Of a DNA stretch of 64,000 nt, positions 15,001 to 30,000 are shown piece after piece. The DNA is taken from the NCBI GenBank assembly GCA_030603385.1, contig JAUVXW010000011.1, forward strand, positions 29,564-93,563, given 5' to 3'. The position numbers and the translations under genes were made by a program. The stretch is from Promethearchaeota archaeon. GTDB taxonomy: Archaea; Asgardarchaeota; Lokiarchaeia; Sigyniarchaeales; SOKP01. Within the stretch, counting starts at the first letter, position 1, and every line of letters starts with the position of its first letter. The notes under the pieces are model-generated. The model was not told the DNA's origin. It saw nothing but the letters and a program-made list of their open reading frames with translations, and ran no database searches.

Positions 15001-18000
15001 TAAGATCAATCTTATATATATAAGTCGGGGGCATACCTGGGCCAACATAGAGATAATATGCTTGATCTAGATCTAATGTTAATTCAGTTAATTCTTCATA
15101 GGGGATTTCTGCTATTTCCTCATAAACCCCCGAAGACCATCTTTTTGCGTAAATTTTACAGAATGTATTCTGCCAGACAAGGTAGCTGGTTCCCCTATCG
15201 GGTCTAAAACCCCAGTGAATTTTAGCTTCAACATCCACATCTGCAGGATAATAAGGAAGGGGATAATTGGCTAAAGCAAAATGGTAATAATCAGAATATC
15301 TAACCCAGTCTTCATTGGTGTATACCACTTCGGCCCAATACACTCTTTCTTTACCATCATCTTCTCTGGTACTCCATCCAGCCTCATCTTGAGGACCGCT
15401 AGTATAAGGTGGGTTGTTAACTTCCGCTTCAACAGTATAAGAACTTGATTGATATGATCTTTGGGCCCAAGCAACCTTAAAATCACATGTGACCGAGTCG
15501 TTATCTCGAATATCTGGATTTAAGTCTCCTAAAGTTTTCACGGCATCTCCATAGAAATCAGTGACATAAGAATCAGATAAACCGGTAGCAGAATCTAAGA
15601 TAAACCCCGTTTCGTCGTATATATAAGATTCTAAATTATCATAAGAACCCACAGCAAATGTAGGGAGGAGTTCATACTCAAAAATATTTTCATGCTCCAT
15701 CTCATCGTGAAAACTATAAATAATATCAACGTCTGCAGAAATTTGAGCAAATGTGTTTTCGGCATTTAAAAGTCTATCGTCCGCATCAAGTTCTAGCACG
15801 TCAGCATGACCATCAACGGCTTTATAACTTGCAATTAATGATTTATATTTAGCAAAATCTTGCTCATTTCGAATTTGTGTGTAATATTGAGATTCGATAG
15901 ATTTTACAATAATTCCCTTATCTGTATCGCCGTAATGTGACTCAATTTTTAATTTTGGCGCCGTGAACTCACTATCAGCTATATTTAGTAAGTCGGTAAA
16001 ATCATTATACGTATTATTATAGAAGTATCCGTGCCACTTCTGTTCATTAGGATTATAATAAAATGATATAACATTATCACCAAAATCGAGCAAGTCGTCG
16101 TAAATAGTTATATTAATGTTATCATTTACAAAAACAGAAACATAATCTGTCTCATTTTGACCAGTTCCTACTGGTTCAAAAACAAATGATGCTCGATACA
16201 AGTCATGTTCGACGCTCCAAGGTTTATAAGTAAAAATATTTAGACTGTCAATATGAACGACAAATTCCGAACTTGCAATTAAACCAATCTTAAAGGAAAT
16301 TGTATAAAAATCACCATCGTCAAATTTGTAGAACTGGTCTTCAAGGATCGAAAATGAAAATGTGTCCACATTCCTTAGAATATAATCAATATCTTCATAA
16401 AGACTACTATTGAGATTTCTAACTTTAAAGGTGGCACCTTCTAAAGAGGCAGAAGTGGCGAAACCTTTCAAGTTTATTCCCATCTTGTTCATATCTACAG
16501 TCTCAGACTTTGGTACACTAAATTCAAATTCAACAAATACTTCCTGTATTGTGGATTTTAGATTAGATGATATATTGTAATATTGACCATCTTCAAAATG
16601 AGCGAACCAAGAGGATGTTAAGGGAGTACCCGTCTCGATATAGGGCTTGTAGGATTCTTCTACATAATCATAAGGAGATAACTGAGTATCAATTATATTT
16701 GCTCCTTCAAGAACCGAAATCGAACTAACTGAGAGGTAATTTGTGTCATCTAGCGTCCCAGAGAACATTAACTGGTCAAACTGAATAGTCTCACTGGTCT
16801 CAAGTATTATAAATTGAGAACTAAAATCGTTATTTCCTTGAGGTACGATTGTAAATATTTGGACAACTTCTCCATCACAATATAATGTAAAGTTTATTTC
16901 ATTGGAAGTCTTTGGCTTAAATTCAATTACTATTTGATCATTAGGAGTAACGGAAATATTTTTTGAGTACACTTGGCTTTTGAGGCTTAGACTTTCTGAT
17001 TCATCAGATTGCATATAAAGTAGACCTGGTTCTTGGTGTCTTTTTGCCAACTGGTATTTTACTTTCGGATTCCAGTAATCAACTCCATAATGCAAGGTTT
17101 CGGTATCTATTTTGAAATAGGATTTAGTAGATTTTACAGCCCCTAAATCTAATGTAAATGTTTGACCATAAGCAGGTGAAAAGGAAAGTAAAGCATGTGT
17201 ATAAGGTCTATGTTCCCAAGTAATCGTATCTGCATTAAATCCTTCGACAGAATATAGAAGAAGACTGGTCCCACCGTCCGTGATAGTTGCTTCAAGCTCC
17301 CAAATATCGTTGCTACCCAGTGCAAGATATTCAATTAAGTCGGGCGTTATGATAAATGCCTCAATTTCTTCGATCACGTCGTATGAGGTTAACCAATCAA
17401 CATCTATTTGATGGATAAAAATTGAGCTTGACATAACCCAAATATAATCGAGATTCGGATCATTATTTTCAACACGAGTCCAACCACTTAGAGAAATTTG
17501 GACCCCATCGGTTGATGCTATCAAATGTACTGGAGAATCTGTATCTCCAAGATAGATTTGTATTTGCGTTAAAAAGCTTGAAGTTATGTCATAATATAAA
17601 TCAAATGTTTTGGTAATAACCAGATTACTATATCTAGTCTTAGTTCTTTGATTAAAAATAGGAAAATATTCTGAAGTGATGCCCATGCTATTACTATCAT
17701 CTTCATGGGTATCGTATATATCGGTACCTGCTACAAGGCTACCTTCTACTATTGATGCAGTATTACTCTGGTGATCGCCAACATAAGTATGCCTATAAGT
17801 GGAAAGATTATCAATATTATAATTTGTTGTAGGGTGTAAGGAACGTGCGATAGCCGCGTCTATTATATCCTTTTCAAAAATAATTGTGTCTTGACTAGTC
17901 CCAAATAAGTCCCAAGTTGATGTGCGAAAATTATCTCGAAATTTCTCAGTCCTTTCAGGTTCCTTAAGGTTAAACCCGCTATATCCGTAAAGTTCTATAC

Positions 18001-21000
18001 CATTTGACGTAAAATCTATATCATCGCTTACATGGTGAGTACCTATAGCGTTTGACTCAAATTCATCATAATTCAGATAATTGGTATCTGTAAGCGTATA
18101 TGTCTTAAAATCCCCAACACATAAATATGCATTGTCTACTTGCCCAGATTCGCGATTAGTGATCAAATGGATCTTAAATTCGTGCAAATCGTTTATAAAA
18201 TTTCCATAAAATTCACTATTGGCATCGAACGAGAATCCGTTTTGATAGGCAGGGAAGTCATTATATTCTTTAGTATAAGGTGTAGCAGGATCTATGATGA
18301 TATTTCCTAACTGGAATTTATTTGTATTATAATCAGTATCATAAAATAACACCTTGTAATCCTCATCAGTAATTAACTCTGATTGATCAAGGAATAATGT
18401 GTTTATCTGCTTGCTTGTATCATCGTTGTTCAAAAAGCTGCCACCAGCAAGAACAGAATCGTCAAAAACAATATTACCGCTATCGTCCATAGTGCTTGGG
18501 AAACATTTTCCATATCCAATAGTATTTATATCATTTAAACTCGTAGTACCCCACTTCGGCCTGAACATATCGTCATCAGTATAAGCACTTGTAGGATGCC
18601 CACCCCAAAAATCTAAGTCTAAACCATCTGTATAATAATAATCATTTCCGTCTAAAGGTGCAACAGGAAGAGATTCCCATCTATTATACTCGAAGTTCCA
18701 TAACTGCAATGACAATGGATATTCTTGAGTAAAGGAAAGGGAGTAAATTGAAGCATCAAAAGAGACTTGGATTTCTTCCAAACTCTCCTTGCTAATTACA
18801 GGTAACTTGTAGGTAAATTCGAATCCGAAAATACCATTCTCATCCTTTTCCGTAGTCATGTACTGACTCCAATTTGAAAAAACAGATTTCATTTCTGCAA
18901 GTGAGGCTCCTTGAACTGCCGGATTGTTTGAAGAAACCCTTTCTAGCTTAAAGTAAAATACGTCAGCACTGAAGCCAGTAAATTGGTCTCCGAAATCAAA
19001 AGTTATATAGTTTACATCGGTAATTAATTCCCGATCAAAATCAATTTCAGTGTCATAATAAAGCCTTTGTCCATTTATCTTCAATTCGCAGGGTTTATAA
19101 GAGGAGGTAGCATGGAAGCTAAAATAAAAATCATCTCCGTCATATGGAATGTCCATTTCAAAAAAACCAAAATAGGTATATCCATATCCTGTCCAATCGG
19201 TTGATAGCCTTATATAATTTGAATCGTCTGTGTGGGTATTCAGAAAATTACCATCATCCCACCCAGAATCTTGGTCTGGATAATCAATGTCTGTCAAATA
19301 TTCAGCACTGAGGGATGATGGAAGAGTTCCAGAATCGTAGATAAGAGCTACTTGAGAATTATCAGGCTCGATATTGACTAGACTATTCTCTACTAAAATC
19401 CTTTGTTCACCGTCAAAATTATATAACCCTGAACTTGTCTCATCATGTATTTCAGAATAATACATCTGAGAGAAGTTAAAGTTTTCTGAAATATATGGAT
19501 TGCTGATCCACGCACCATCAATATAATTACCTTCAAAACTTCCATCAAACATGGTCTCTCCGAGATAATCATCTTTTGCATTAAGGTTTTGAGCTAACAT
19601 TCCAGAATCATAACTATCACCATAATATATTAGAGAGTTCTCTAATTCTGGCATCATATATTCAGAACTCCACTCAGAATTAACTTCTGGATAAATAGCA
19701 GTAGACCCTAATCCAGATATAACAGGTGTGTATTGATAAGTTAAGCTATTAGGGAGCCAATTCCAGTTTGCTATAGGACTTTCATATGAAGTTGCGGGAT
19801 TTAGCCAAAGTAACGGTAAAGAAATATCTGAATAAAACAGTCCCGAAGCGGATATAGTTTGAGTATCTGATGTACCGTTCTGATTTTTAAACGAAGGATC
19901 AATACTAGTCTTTTCTCCTCCAACGAACGATTCGAATGAGTAGGCTACTTTTGCAAACGCTAAGTTGGACCATATAGAATTTAAATCAAGACGTATTTCC
20001 GTACGGGAGACACGATACTTATCTATATCCAAATCATACCAATTATTGTCCCCATTAAGCTTATAAGTAATCTTATTGACCATATATATTGGTGTCTTTT
20101 TAGGTGTTATTACGGGGTAATAAATAGGTAATAAATCTTGTTTTCCGAGTACTTCAGAAACAAAGCATACAGGACTTACAATAGAGGTAGTGTCCTCCAA
20201 ATAGGTTATTGTCGTCTGGAATACTCCTGTCTCAGAAGCAATAAGTAATTTTCTTAAATTATTATCAGCAATAGCAAACAAATCTATTATTTTAAATTTA
20301 ATGTCGTCAAACCCGGTTATTTCAAAATCAGTCCATTCTTCTGTCCCTGATTTTCTTCTCAAAGCAATAACAGCATCCATCTTTCCAATGGCAAGCCGTT
20401 CAATGCCAAGAATAATAGAATCCACACCGTTAATCTCATCATACTCTATTACTAAAATCTTACCTAGAACTGAATCTTCTATCACGTTTTTTATTTCTAA
20501 ATTAAAATCATATTCAAATAATTGTGAGTAGTATGAACCTTCGATTAATCCACCGACCAGTATTGCTTTTCTATCTGTTGCTGAGAAGTAATTTACGAAC
20601 TCTACAGATGTTGGAATGAAATTAAGGGGGGCATGGCAATCAACTAAATATGTAAGGTCGTAATCGGTATCAAAGTAATACTTCCATAGCGAGAACGCTT
20701 CTGAAGAGTCTTGCTGGACTGTAAGCATTACGGAATTTGTTGTACTACCATCATATTCTACATCAAATGTAATATAATTATATCCTGAAAGTTGGGTAAC
20801 GTTTTCTTTTATAACCCAATCTAGATTATCATTAAGATAGATTACATCAATTTGAGAAGAAGATATTCTTATTATCTCATATATACTGTCTTTATTTATA
20901 TCCCATAGTTTGAATACTTGATCTTGGATAGACGCGATAGTGCCCTCATCACTGAGTGAAGAATCGAGTGTCCATCCTGTCTGATCGTCAAATTTATATA

Positions 21001-24000
21001 TGGATATATCTAAGTCAGAACTTGCCTCAGAAATGATGATGGGCTGCCATTCATTACTGTTTCCAAACAACCCCCATGAACCCCATAAGTCAGCGTTATC
21101 TAACGGAGCGGCTTGCAGCGGTAAATATTCATACGAAAAGTTATACATGGAAGCCATAAATGAAGCATCTTCGTTTATATCCCAAGTTATTGAATAACTT
21201 CCATTTGTAAGGATGGTTGCAGGATCGGTTTGCATCTTTACCCATTCTTTTTCTATCGGGTTATAATATTGGGCGATTACATCCCATAAGTTTGTGGTAC
21301 CAAAGTAATTTTCGATATACCCTTCAATTTCATTTTCATTGGAAAATAAGGAAGAATTATATTCAAAAATATTGCCAAACACTAAATCAGAAATTAATTT
21401 AATTTGAGTATAGTCATAGGTTTTTATCGGTGAATATCCGAATTCGTAATTGTTTTCTCCAATAGAATATTGTTCATCCCAAGAATAACTAATTGCGTCA
21501 ACAAAAGCATTTCCACCAGCTATACCACCAGGATCATATAACCAAGAAGATATATCTGATTGTATTTCCCAAAAATTATAAGGACCATATTTTGACCCAT
21601 TTATATATAGAAAATATGTATCTGCTGCAAGACCTTCATATTCCCCAGTTCCGCATTCGAAATCAATTCTAATATGATACCAAATGTCTGCCGCATAGGT
21701 TCGAGTATTATGATGAGTTGTAGAATAATAAGCAGTTATATATCCTGTATCATGGAAATAGATCATAGGACCAACTGTTGCACCTGCTAACATAAATCTA
21801 TGACGTTCATCAGTTTCACCACATTTTACATAAAACTCAACAGTCCCACTTCCTATAGCATCAAAATAATTTCTACCTTGATTCCACGCACCATCATCTT
21901 CATATAAATGAAGTATTTTACTATGTATAGTATCTCCAGATTCTATCTCGCAAGTATATAGAGTAGTAGCATCTATAAAATCTATATCTATACCAGAATT
22001 CCCAACATCCTCATTCCCAAAACTATAGGTTCCGCAATAAGATCCGTTAAAATCTAAATAATTTCCAGATTTATCAAACACCAGACATTTCAAGAAGTAA
22101 TTCTCTGGAGGAAGCTTATCAATCGATTTTAAGTAGTCACCGTCCCAATAGTAATTCCATATATCATCTTCTCCTGAGAAATAGGCTCTTCCAACAAAAT
22201 CCCAATTTACCTCATCTGAAGAGCCATACACCAATATCCGATGTGCATCAGAGTCGCCATTTATATCAGGTAAAATAGAAGATGTATCTATATGAATGGT
22301 GCTATCCTCATAATTATCAGAACCGAAAATAATAATTCCCGATCCTGTTGAATTTGTACCCAATACCCAATTGAACAGACTATAATCATCATTTTTTAAA
22401 ATGACATTATCATAATATCCCTCATATTTATGGGAAACTAATACATTACCCATGCCATCTTCAATTTCCAACCAAAATAAAAAATTATCCCCTTCAGAAA
22501 GGGATAGATAATCCGAAATGTTAAAACAGGATCTCCCAGAAGATAATAACTCCCATTTTTTTGCATTATTACTGAATTGTAACACAATTTCATCATCTAC
22601 TAACTCATAGAACTGAGCATAAATATGTCTTGTTGAAGCAGGAGAAAGAGCATACCGATATTGAGGATCGATGTATAATAGTAAAGATGTGCCATCAAGC
22701 AAAATGGTAAATTTATCTATGGTATAGTCTCCAATTTTAATACTTTGAATGCTTTTGATGTATTGGGTACTACTAAAATAATCACCATACCCATCAATTT
22801 CATAGATAAATTGTTCATAGTTAAGCGATCCAATAATGCTAATATTATACCATGCTAAGGGATTTGTATAATAGAATGTGATATTTTTAATACCTAATTG
22901 ATCTGCGATAGTTTGATCTATTTGACTCCAATCAAAACCATCATAAACTGTGTCAAATGCAGAAATAGTGAGATTTTTATTATCATTAAAATATATAGTG
23001 TCGACGACTGTGGAATTGTATATATTCTCATTATCGACATAGATATGCTCCTCTATTAACTCTACAACTGGGCATGAATTGTCAATATAAATATTTTCAA
23101 GGATATAAATATTAAAGTTGCCGGCAGCATCTGTAGCAATTAAAGTAATATTGTAATAACCGTTTTGCAACCAATTTGTATCAATTAAGATCTGCCATTG
23201 ATCTTCTCCAATTTCAATTATTGTCAATTCAAAATCAGGAGCGATAGTACCAGATGAAAGATGCAAACATTCAATAGAGATACTATATTCTGAACTTTCT
23301 GTTAAAGTTGCATTTATTTCGAACAAATTGTTTCCATAAGCATAATTCACTTGTACATTATTGAAAATTGGTGCCGATTTATCAATAATTATCGCAAATG
23401 GATATTCTGAAATATATCCTAATGTATCATTGCAAATTAATTTAATATTTTTTAAACCTTCTGATAGTGAAGCGTCGTTAAAATAGAAAGTATAGATATT
23501 GTCAATAGTATTCCAATAACCAGAAATAGTGGTGTCAAAATAATAAGTAGAAACATCAGAAAAATCTGATATATAAAAAGAAATTGCTCCAGACTCGGGA
23601 TTAATGGTGGTATTTGTATCAAATTGCCTATAGATTTGTGGTCCATGATAATCTATTGTTATAGGTTGCGAAATCGCATAAGTAGAAACTACTCCTGATA
23701 TATCAAAAAATTCTCCTACAAAAGTATAATTATCTTGGGGTAAGACTGTGAAGTTATAGCTTCCTTTGAATTGATTGGAATAGTGGGATGCATTTGAAAC
23801 TCCAAAATCTATAGAAATAGGATTTGTATAATCATACAGACCGTCTAAATCATGTTGCGTTATTAGAGTTATGAAAATTTCTTCATTTTGAGCATCTTTG
23901 AAATAAGAAAATTCATATGAAGAAGTATTTAACTTAACAGCTTCTATTGAACATATCTCATCTCCTTCAAGTAATTCTGGTAAATCCACAGCAAATCTAT

Positions 24001-27000
24001 TATCAGAAATCACAATTTCAGGGCTATGAGTATAATACACTGTAATCTTAAGATGATCAATACGAGCATCTGTAGCAGAAGACCCGGTATAATTTATGTA
24101 TATATCAATACCAAAATCAGCACTATTGATCTCGGTGGGAGTCCATGAAGCGCCCCACAAATAGGTTGAATTGCCATAAATGTTATAAATATCATTATCT
24201 ATAGTGTCCCATGGTGTGGAATTTGCCATATCAACGCCAACTTGACCACTTATTTTTCTAAGAAAGATCTCCCCATCTGTAATTGCAGAGCCAACAGTAG
24301 CCATTCGATCCATTTCAACTTTAATACCATTAATTGTGGCTCCTATCGGAATATTAAACCCAAAGTTTGCTAATCGTAGCCAATCTGAGCTACTTTCTGT
24401 TAAAGTGCTAAATGAAACATAGGTGTAGTCGCCATCTTGGGTTACTAATTTGCCCAGATCGTTCCAAGGTTCTTGGTCTTGGGGTGATTGAGTATAATAG
24501 ACTTTAATTTGCACATGATCAATACGCGCATCAGTATTAACAGATCCATTATATTCCACGTATAAATCAATACCAAAATCATTACTGTTGATTTCAGTAG
24601 CGGCCCAAGAGGTACCCCACAAATCGGTGGGACTTCCATATACGTCGTAAACATCGTTATCTACGATATCCCAAGACGTTAAGGTATCTGCGTAATTATC
24701 TCCCACTTGACCTGTAGTATTTCTTAAGTATAATTCCATATCATGAATTGAATCGCTTACGGTGGATCTTCGATCGAAAAGTACTTCTATACCAGTGATG
24801 GTCACTCCGCTGGTAGGGAGGGTGAATCCAAAATTTGTTAATCGTAACCAATCTGATGTAGTTTCTGTTGATGTGGTAAATGAAACATAAGTATCATCAT
24901 TGTTTTGAGATGTTGCTTTGGTAGTATCTACCCATTCTTCGCCTGAAGCATCAGGTAAGGTATAATGTATTTTAATCCGTACTAGGTCTATGTAGGCAGT
25001 ATTCGTAGTTCCTACATTTTCGACTGCGATATCAATCCCAAAATTAACATTATTTATATCAGAAACTGACCAGACACCATTCCATAGATCGGTTGAGCCG
25101 CCATAAATATCGTAGCCATCAATATCTGTTATATTCCACCAAGTACTTGTGGCTTTATCTTCTCCGTTTTGACCGGTTGAATTCCGTAAGAAAATAGAAA
25201 AATCCCTAATGGAGCTTCCTGGTGAATCTTGCTTTCTATCCATTCCCACTTCGATGCCATCAATTGTGGCTCCTACGGGAATTGCAAAATTAAAGTCTGA
25301 TAATCGTAACCAGTCCGTTTCCGTACTACTGCTTCCACCATTATCTGGTGCGATTGCGATTTGAAAATAAGCAGCACCATCTGAGACACTACAACTAACT
25401 GTAGCATCTCCAGAAGTCCCTTGAGAAGCTAAATCTTTACTGCCAAAGCAACCACTCACATCAGAATTTCCAGAAGTGTCAGTTTGATAGTCATCAACCT
25501 CAGTGAATCCAGTTCCTGAGACTTCGAATGGATACCCATCACCTCCGTCAAAACTTAACCCATAAAGCACTAAACAATTGTCTACGGTTGTAGTTACGGC
25601 TGGAATAACGTGACTATTTGAACTTGACGAAGATTGTGTAAAGCTTTTAATATTGATTGGGGTTGTATCATCAGCTCCCATAATCCTAAGGTAATATCCC
25701 ATCCACTCATCTAATCCTGCAGAAGTTACAGTCTCAGTTGGATTTTCATTCCCATCAGCAATTCGCCAGAAAACAGCAATGTGGGCATCACTGACTCCAT
25801 CACCTGAAGTACCAACGAAGTTCCAGTTCGCTTTGTTATCTGAAAAAGCAATTGATGATGTATCATCGTTCATGACAATAAGCACCAATAAATCACCTAC
25901 TTCAACTCCAGAAGGTTTACTTAATATTAGGTTTGTTGAAGGCATTGAGTCACCCTGTTCCGTCCATGATTCTATAATTGGAACACTTTCCTCACTAATT
26001 ATTATATTAGCTGAAGCATAACTATCATTTTGAGCCAATGTATTACCTAGATTTGCCCAATCTATGCTGTTACTTCTGTCTACACTAGAGGCTGTAAACG
26101 GAGACAACCAGTTAGTAGTATAGCTACCTCCACCACCCAGATTTATATTTATATTCGATGTTATTGTTGGCGATTGTGCCTCAGAATCGTCCCCACCTCC
26201 TGCGATTCTGTCCGTATTTGTTGTAGTGGATGGTGATCCTATATCAGAATCGTTTTGTTCATCGGTATAATTTAGACTTGCAAAATAATCATAATCTACT
26301 TGTAATTCAATTATCTTAACTAAATCACCATGAGAGTTAAAGATTTTTAGTACAGGAGGTAAGTTGTTTACAATATAAGGTATTCTGTGAGAATTATTAT
26401 ATGCATTGGGATTATCAACAAAGCTCATTAAGATATTATTGATCTCGCTTGAAATGTTTATAAACAAGTTGGAGATCTCAACTATATCATCAAACGTCGC
26501 AGTTGTAACTATGATTATTATTTCTTTCGACGTAATAAACATAGCATCTTGATATAGCCTAATATCTATAGGAATAAGTGTAAAATCAGATCCCTCAATA
26601 TCATAAAAAGTCGAATTTAGCTTTATACCGTTGTCTTCAAAATAAATATGATTTTGTTCAGAAACAATACTGGTAAGTGAAAAGCTTTCATAGCTGGTTA
26701 AGACAACTATTTTTGTAATATCATTATCAACAGGAAAAACTTTCAGATCTATATTAATCATACCATCTTGATCAAGCCCATATAAGACACTATTATCAAG
26801 CCCCTCTATCCTAAACTGCTCATGATTATTAAGATCTTTTACAATCCAATAACTTGAATCAGAAAGGATTTTTTCGTTATCTAGAACATCGTATCCGATA
26901 AACCTTAGAGTCATATTATCATCTCTTAGGTTAAAAATATTGAACGAAATGTCTGCTAGAGAATTTTCATCACTATAAAATGTCCCATAAGAAACCCAAT

Positions 27001-30000
27001 CTGAGGTCGTTGGAGTCTCATATTTATATTCTATGTCTACTTTATAGAAGTCGGTGTCTGTAGAGTTAATTGCCATTGTTACTATATTATCCTGAACATT
27101 ATCATAAGTCTTTCCTAACACCAATGTATAAGGATCTCCCGAAAACAAGGTCATTTGAGGGGGGTTAATATCTAAAATAGTGTGATTCAGGGTATAATTA
27201 TAAAGGCAAGAAGAGAATCCATAGCTAAGATTTGCTTCGATTATGAAATTAATATCATAATTATTTGGATTTAATCCCTTCGAATTTACCCAATCTGATA
27301 AGGAATCTAGATAAATAAGCCAGTGATCAGAAGTGAGATCATCATAATTTACTCTTGCTAGAAAATCAATATCATTAGAATAATTAATATAGACATCTAA
27401 TGAACTTAGATGATCTTCAAAATCTATATTTACACCAATTTGAGAATTATGATTAATCCTCCCTTCATTATCCACATAGGTGAAATTTATAAGTTCATCA
27501 AAATGGTCGATTTTAAAATAAGTGCTATATGAATCATATACATAATTATTAATATCATCTATAGCTTTTACTACAAAATACCATGACTCGTTATCAGGAA
27601 TATTCCAGCTCGTGTTAATATAAGAATATAAACCATCATCAGGACTAAATGAAGCATCAAATGAGGCAAGCAAAATCCACGCTTCAGGAGTAGGATTCTG
27701 TAAGTCTGGTTCCGTTCCAGCTAAGAAAAATTCCAATAGCTCGATAGGTTTTCCAGTGCTGTTACATTCAAAATTTAACCATCCGTCAATCGTCTGTCCT
27801 GAGACTGTTATAGGTAGCCAACCACCTTGTCCGTCTTCTTGTGAAACTACAACATCGATTGCAAGATATGGTCCACCGCTATGACTTTCGATTTCAGCAT
27901 CTGAGATAGAGCTGTTAAATACTGAAATGTCATCAAGGCGACCTGTGAAACATGAATATGTAGAAATTTCAGCACCGATAATAAGGGCTCCTCCCCCTTT
28001 AAGCGTGCCGCCACTACTCCACGGTTCTGCGGTCGCTCCTATTGCTTCTCTACACCAAGTATCACCAATAAGAACATCTACATCATTTCCACTGTTATTA
28101 TATCTAACAGCTATAAAAGTCCATGTATTTAGGGCAATTGCTCCAGGAAACCCATATTCTGCTGTAGCATTCACAGTATCGGCTATAATATGGACTTGTA
28201 AAAAACCAGTCTCATTAACTCCTAATTCTATTACTCCCGATTTTGAAAAGAAGCAATTTCTAATACCGTTTACACTTTGATTTGAAGCAAATGCAGTTGG
28301 ATATACCCAAGCCGTAATTACAAATTCGGTATCAGAAACACCAAGGGTACTGTCTAATATATCACCGAAATCTACATAATCGAAATTTTCATAGGACATG
28401 CCTCCCTCTTCGGGGGGTTCCGATTCAAAGGCTATCTTCATACCATCCAAATTCGCTTTGGAAAGGTCCAAGCCTGACCACGTAAATGTATGCCATGCTG
28501 GGGTACTGCTCATATCCAGTTGTCTTGCTCCTAACCATGATCCACAATACACATTCACCGTTGAGTCTATATCAATTTCTTTCCCATACACCTTTATTTG
28601 TATTTCAGTAACTGAACCGCTTGAAATATCGAATGTATTCATAAAGAATTCATCCGTAATATTGTTTGATGCGATGCTAGAAGTATAAATATAGTCGTTC
28701 GTATCCAGAGTCGTCTCGTTTATAAGATCAGCATGGTCTCCTGTATGTGAACTCTCCCATTCTGTGGTAACATCGCCGTCTGGATGGGAAATACCACTAT
28801 CTTGCGTTGGTGTACTTTCGGTATAGTACACTTTAATTTGAAGGTGATCGATACGAGCACTGGTATCAGATGCTCCAAAATATTTTACCGAAATATCAAT
28901 CCCGAAATCATTACTATTAATATCCGTGACTTCCCATGTATCCCCCCAAAGGTAGGTTGAATTACCATAACTATCATACGAATCATCATCAATATCATCC
29001 CAATTACTACTAGTATCTGCTTCATTATTCCCTACTGGACCGCTTGATTTTCTTAAGTAGATTGCATCATCTTTAATTGTGGTCTGATTGGCTCGTCTGT
29101 CGATTTGAACCTCAATACCGTCAATACTAGCCCCTGTAGGTATGCTAAAACCGAAGTTATTTAACTGTAACCAATCGGATGTATCCTCGGTTGAGGTAGT
29201 AAATGAAATATAAGTATCATCATCATCTTGGAAGGCTGCCTTACTAGTATCTTGCCACTCTTCTCCAGAAGTTCCACCACCGGCACTATTAATAGCAACT
29301 TGATAACCAGCCATACCATCCCCAACTTGGGCAGTCACAATTGCTGTTCCAGAACTGCCGGTAGATGTCATATTCTTATATCCAAAACTAGCAGAGACAT
29401 CAGAATTTCCAGAAGTGTCAGTTTGATAGTCATCAACCTCAGTGAATCCAGTTCCTGAGACTTCGAATGGATAACCATCACCACCATCAAAAGCGTTAGC
29501 ATATATAATTAAACAATTATCCTCATTAGTCGTTACACCAGATATTGAGAGTGGAGAACTTGAGCTTATAGAATCACTACTAACATCTTCAATAACATCA
29601 GATGTATTTACGCCACTTATCCGTAAATACCACATACCCCATTCGTCCGAAGACTGAGCTGTCACCGATTCATATGAATCCTCCGTGCCATTAGCTACAC
29701 GATAATACATGCCTATATGAGAATCTGAAATCCCATTTCCTACTTCTGTCACTAAAGTCCAACCAACCTTATTATCAATAAATTGTTGCGTAGTAGATAT
29801 GTCATCATTAAAAGGAATCAGAACAAGTAAATCCCCGGATTGAACACCTGGAGGCTTATCACATGTCAGAATCGAACTGGCGCTTGTTGAGCCATCTACT
29901 AGCATTGATTCTATAACCGGAACACTGCCACCGCCACTTCTCTCAACATTTGAAGTGGTTTGAGGAGACTTTATTGAGTTAGTCTCAAGATAATACTCAT

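Noticed and set aside
27927..28280. 117-residue plus-strand frame
   Set aside because: It lies wholly antisense to the giant gene across a recognisable LamG domain. The minus-strand reading is clearly the coding one.
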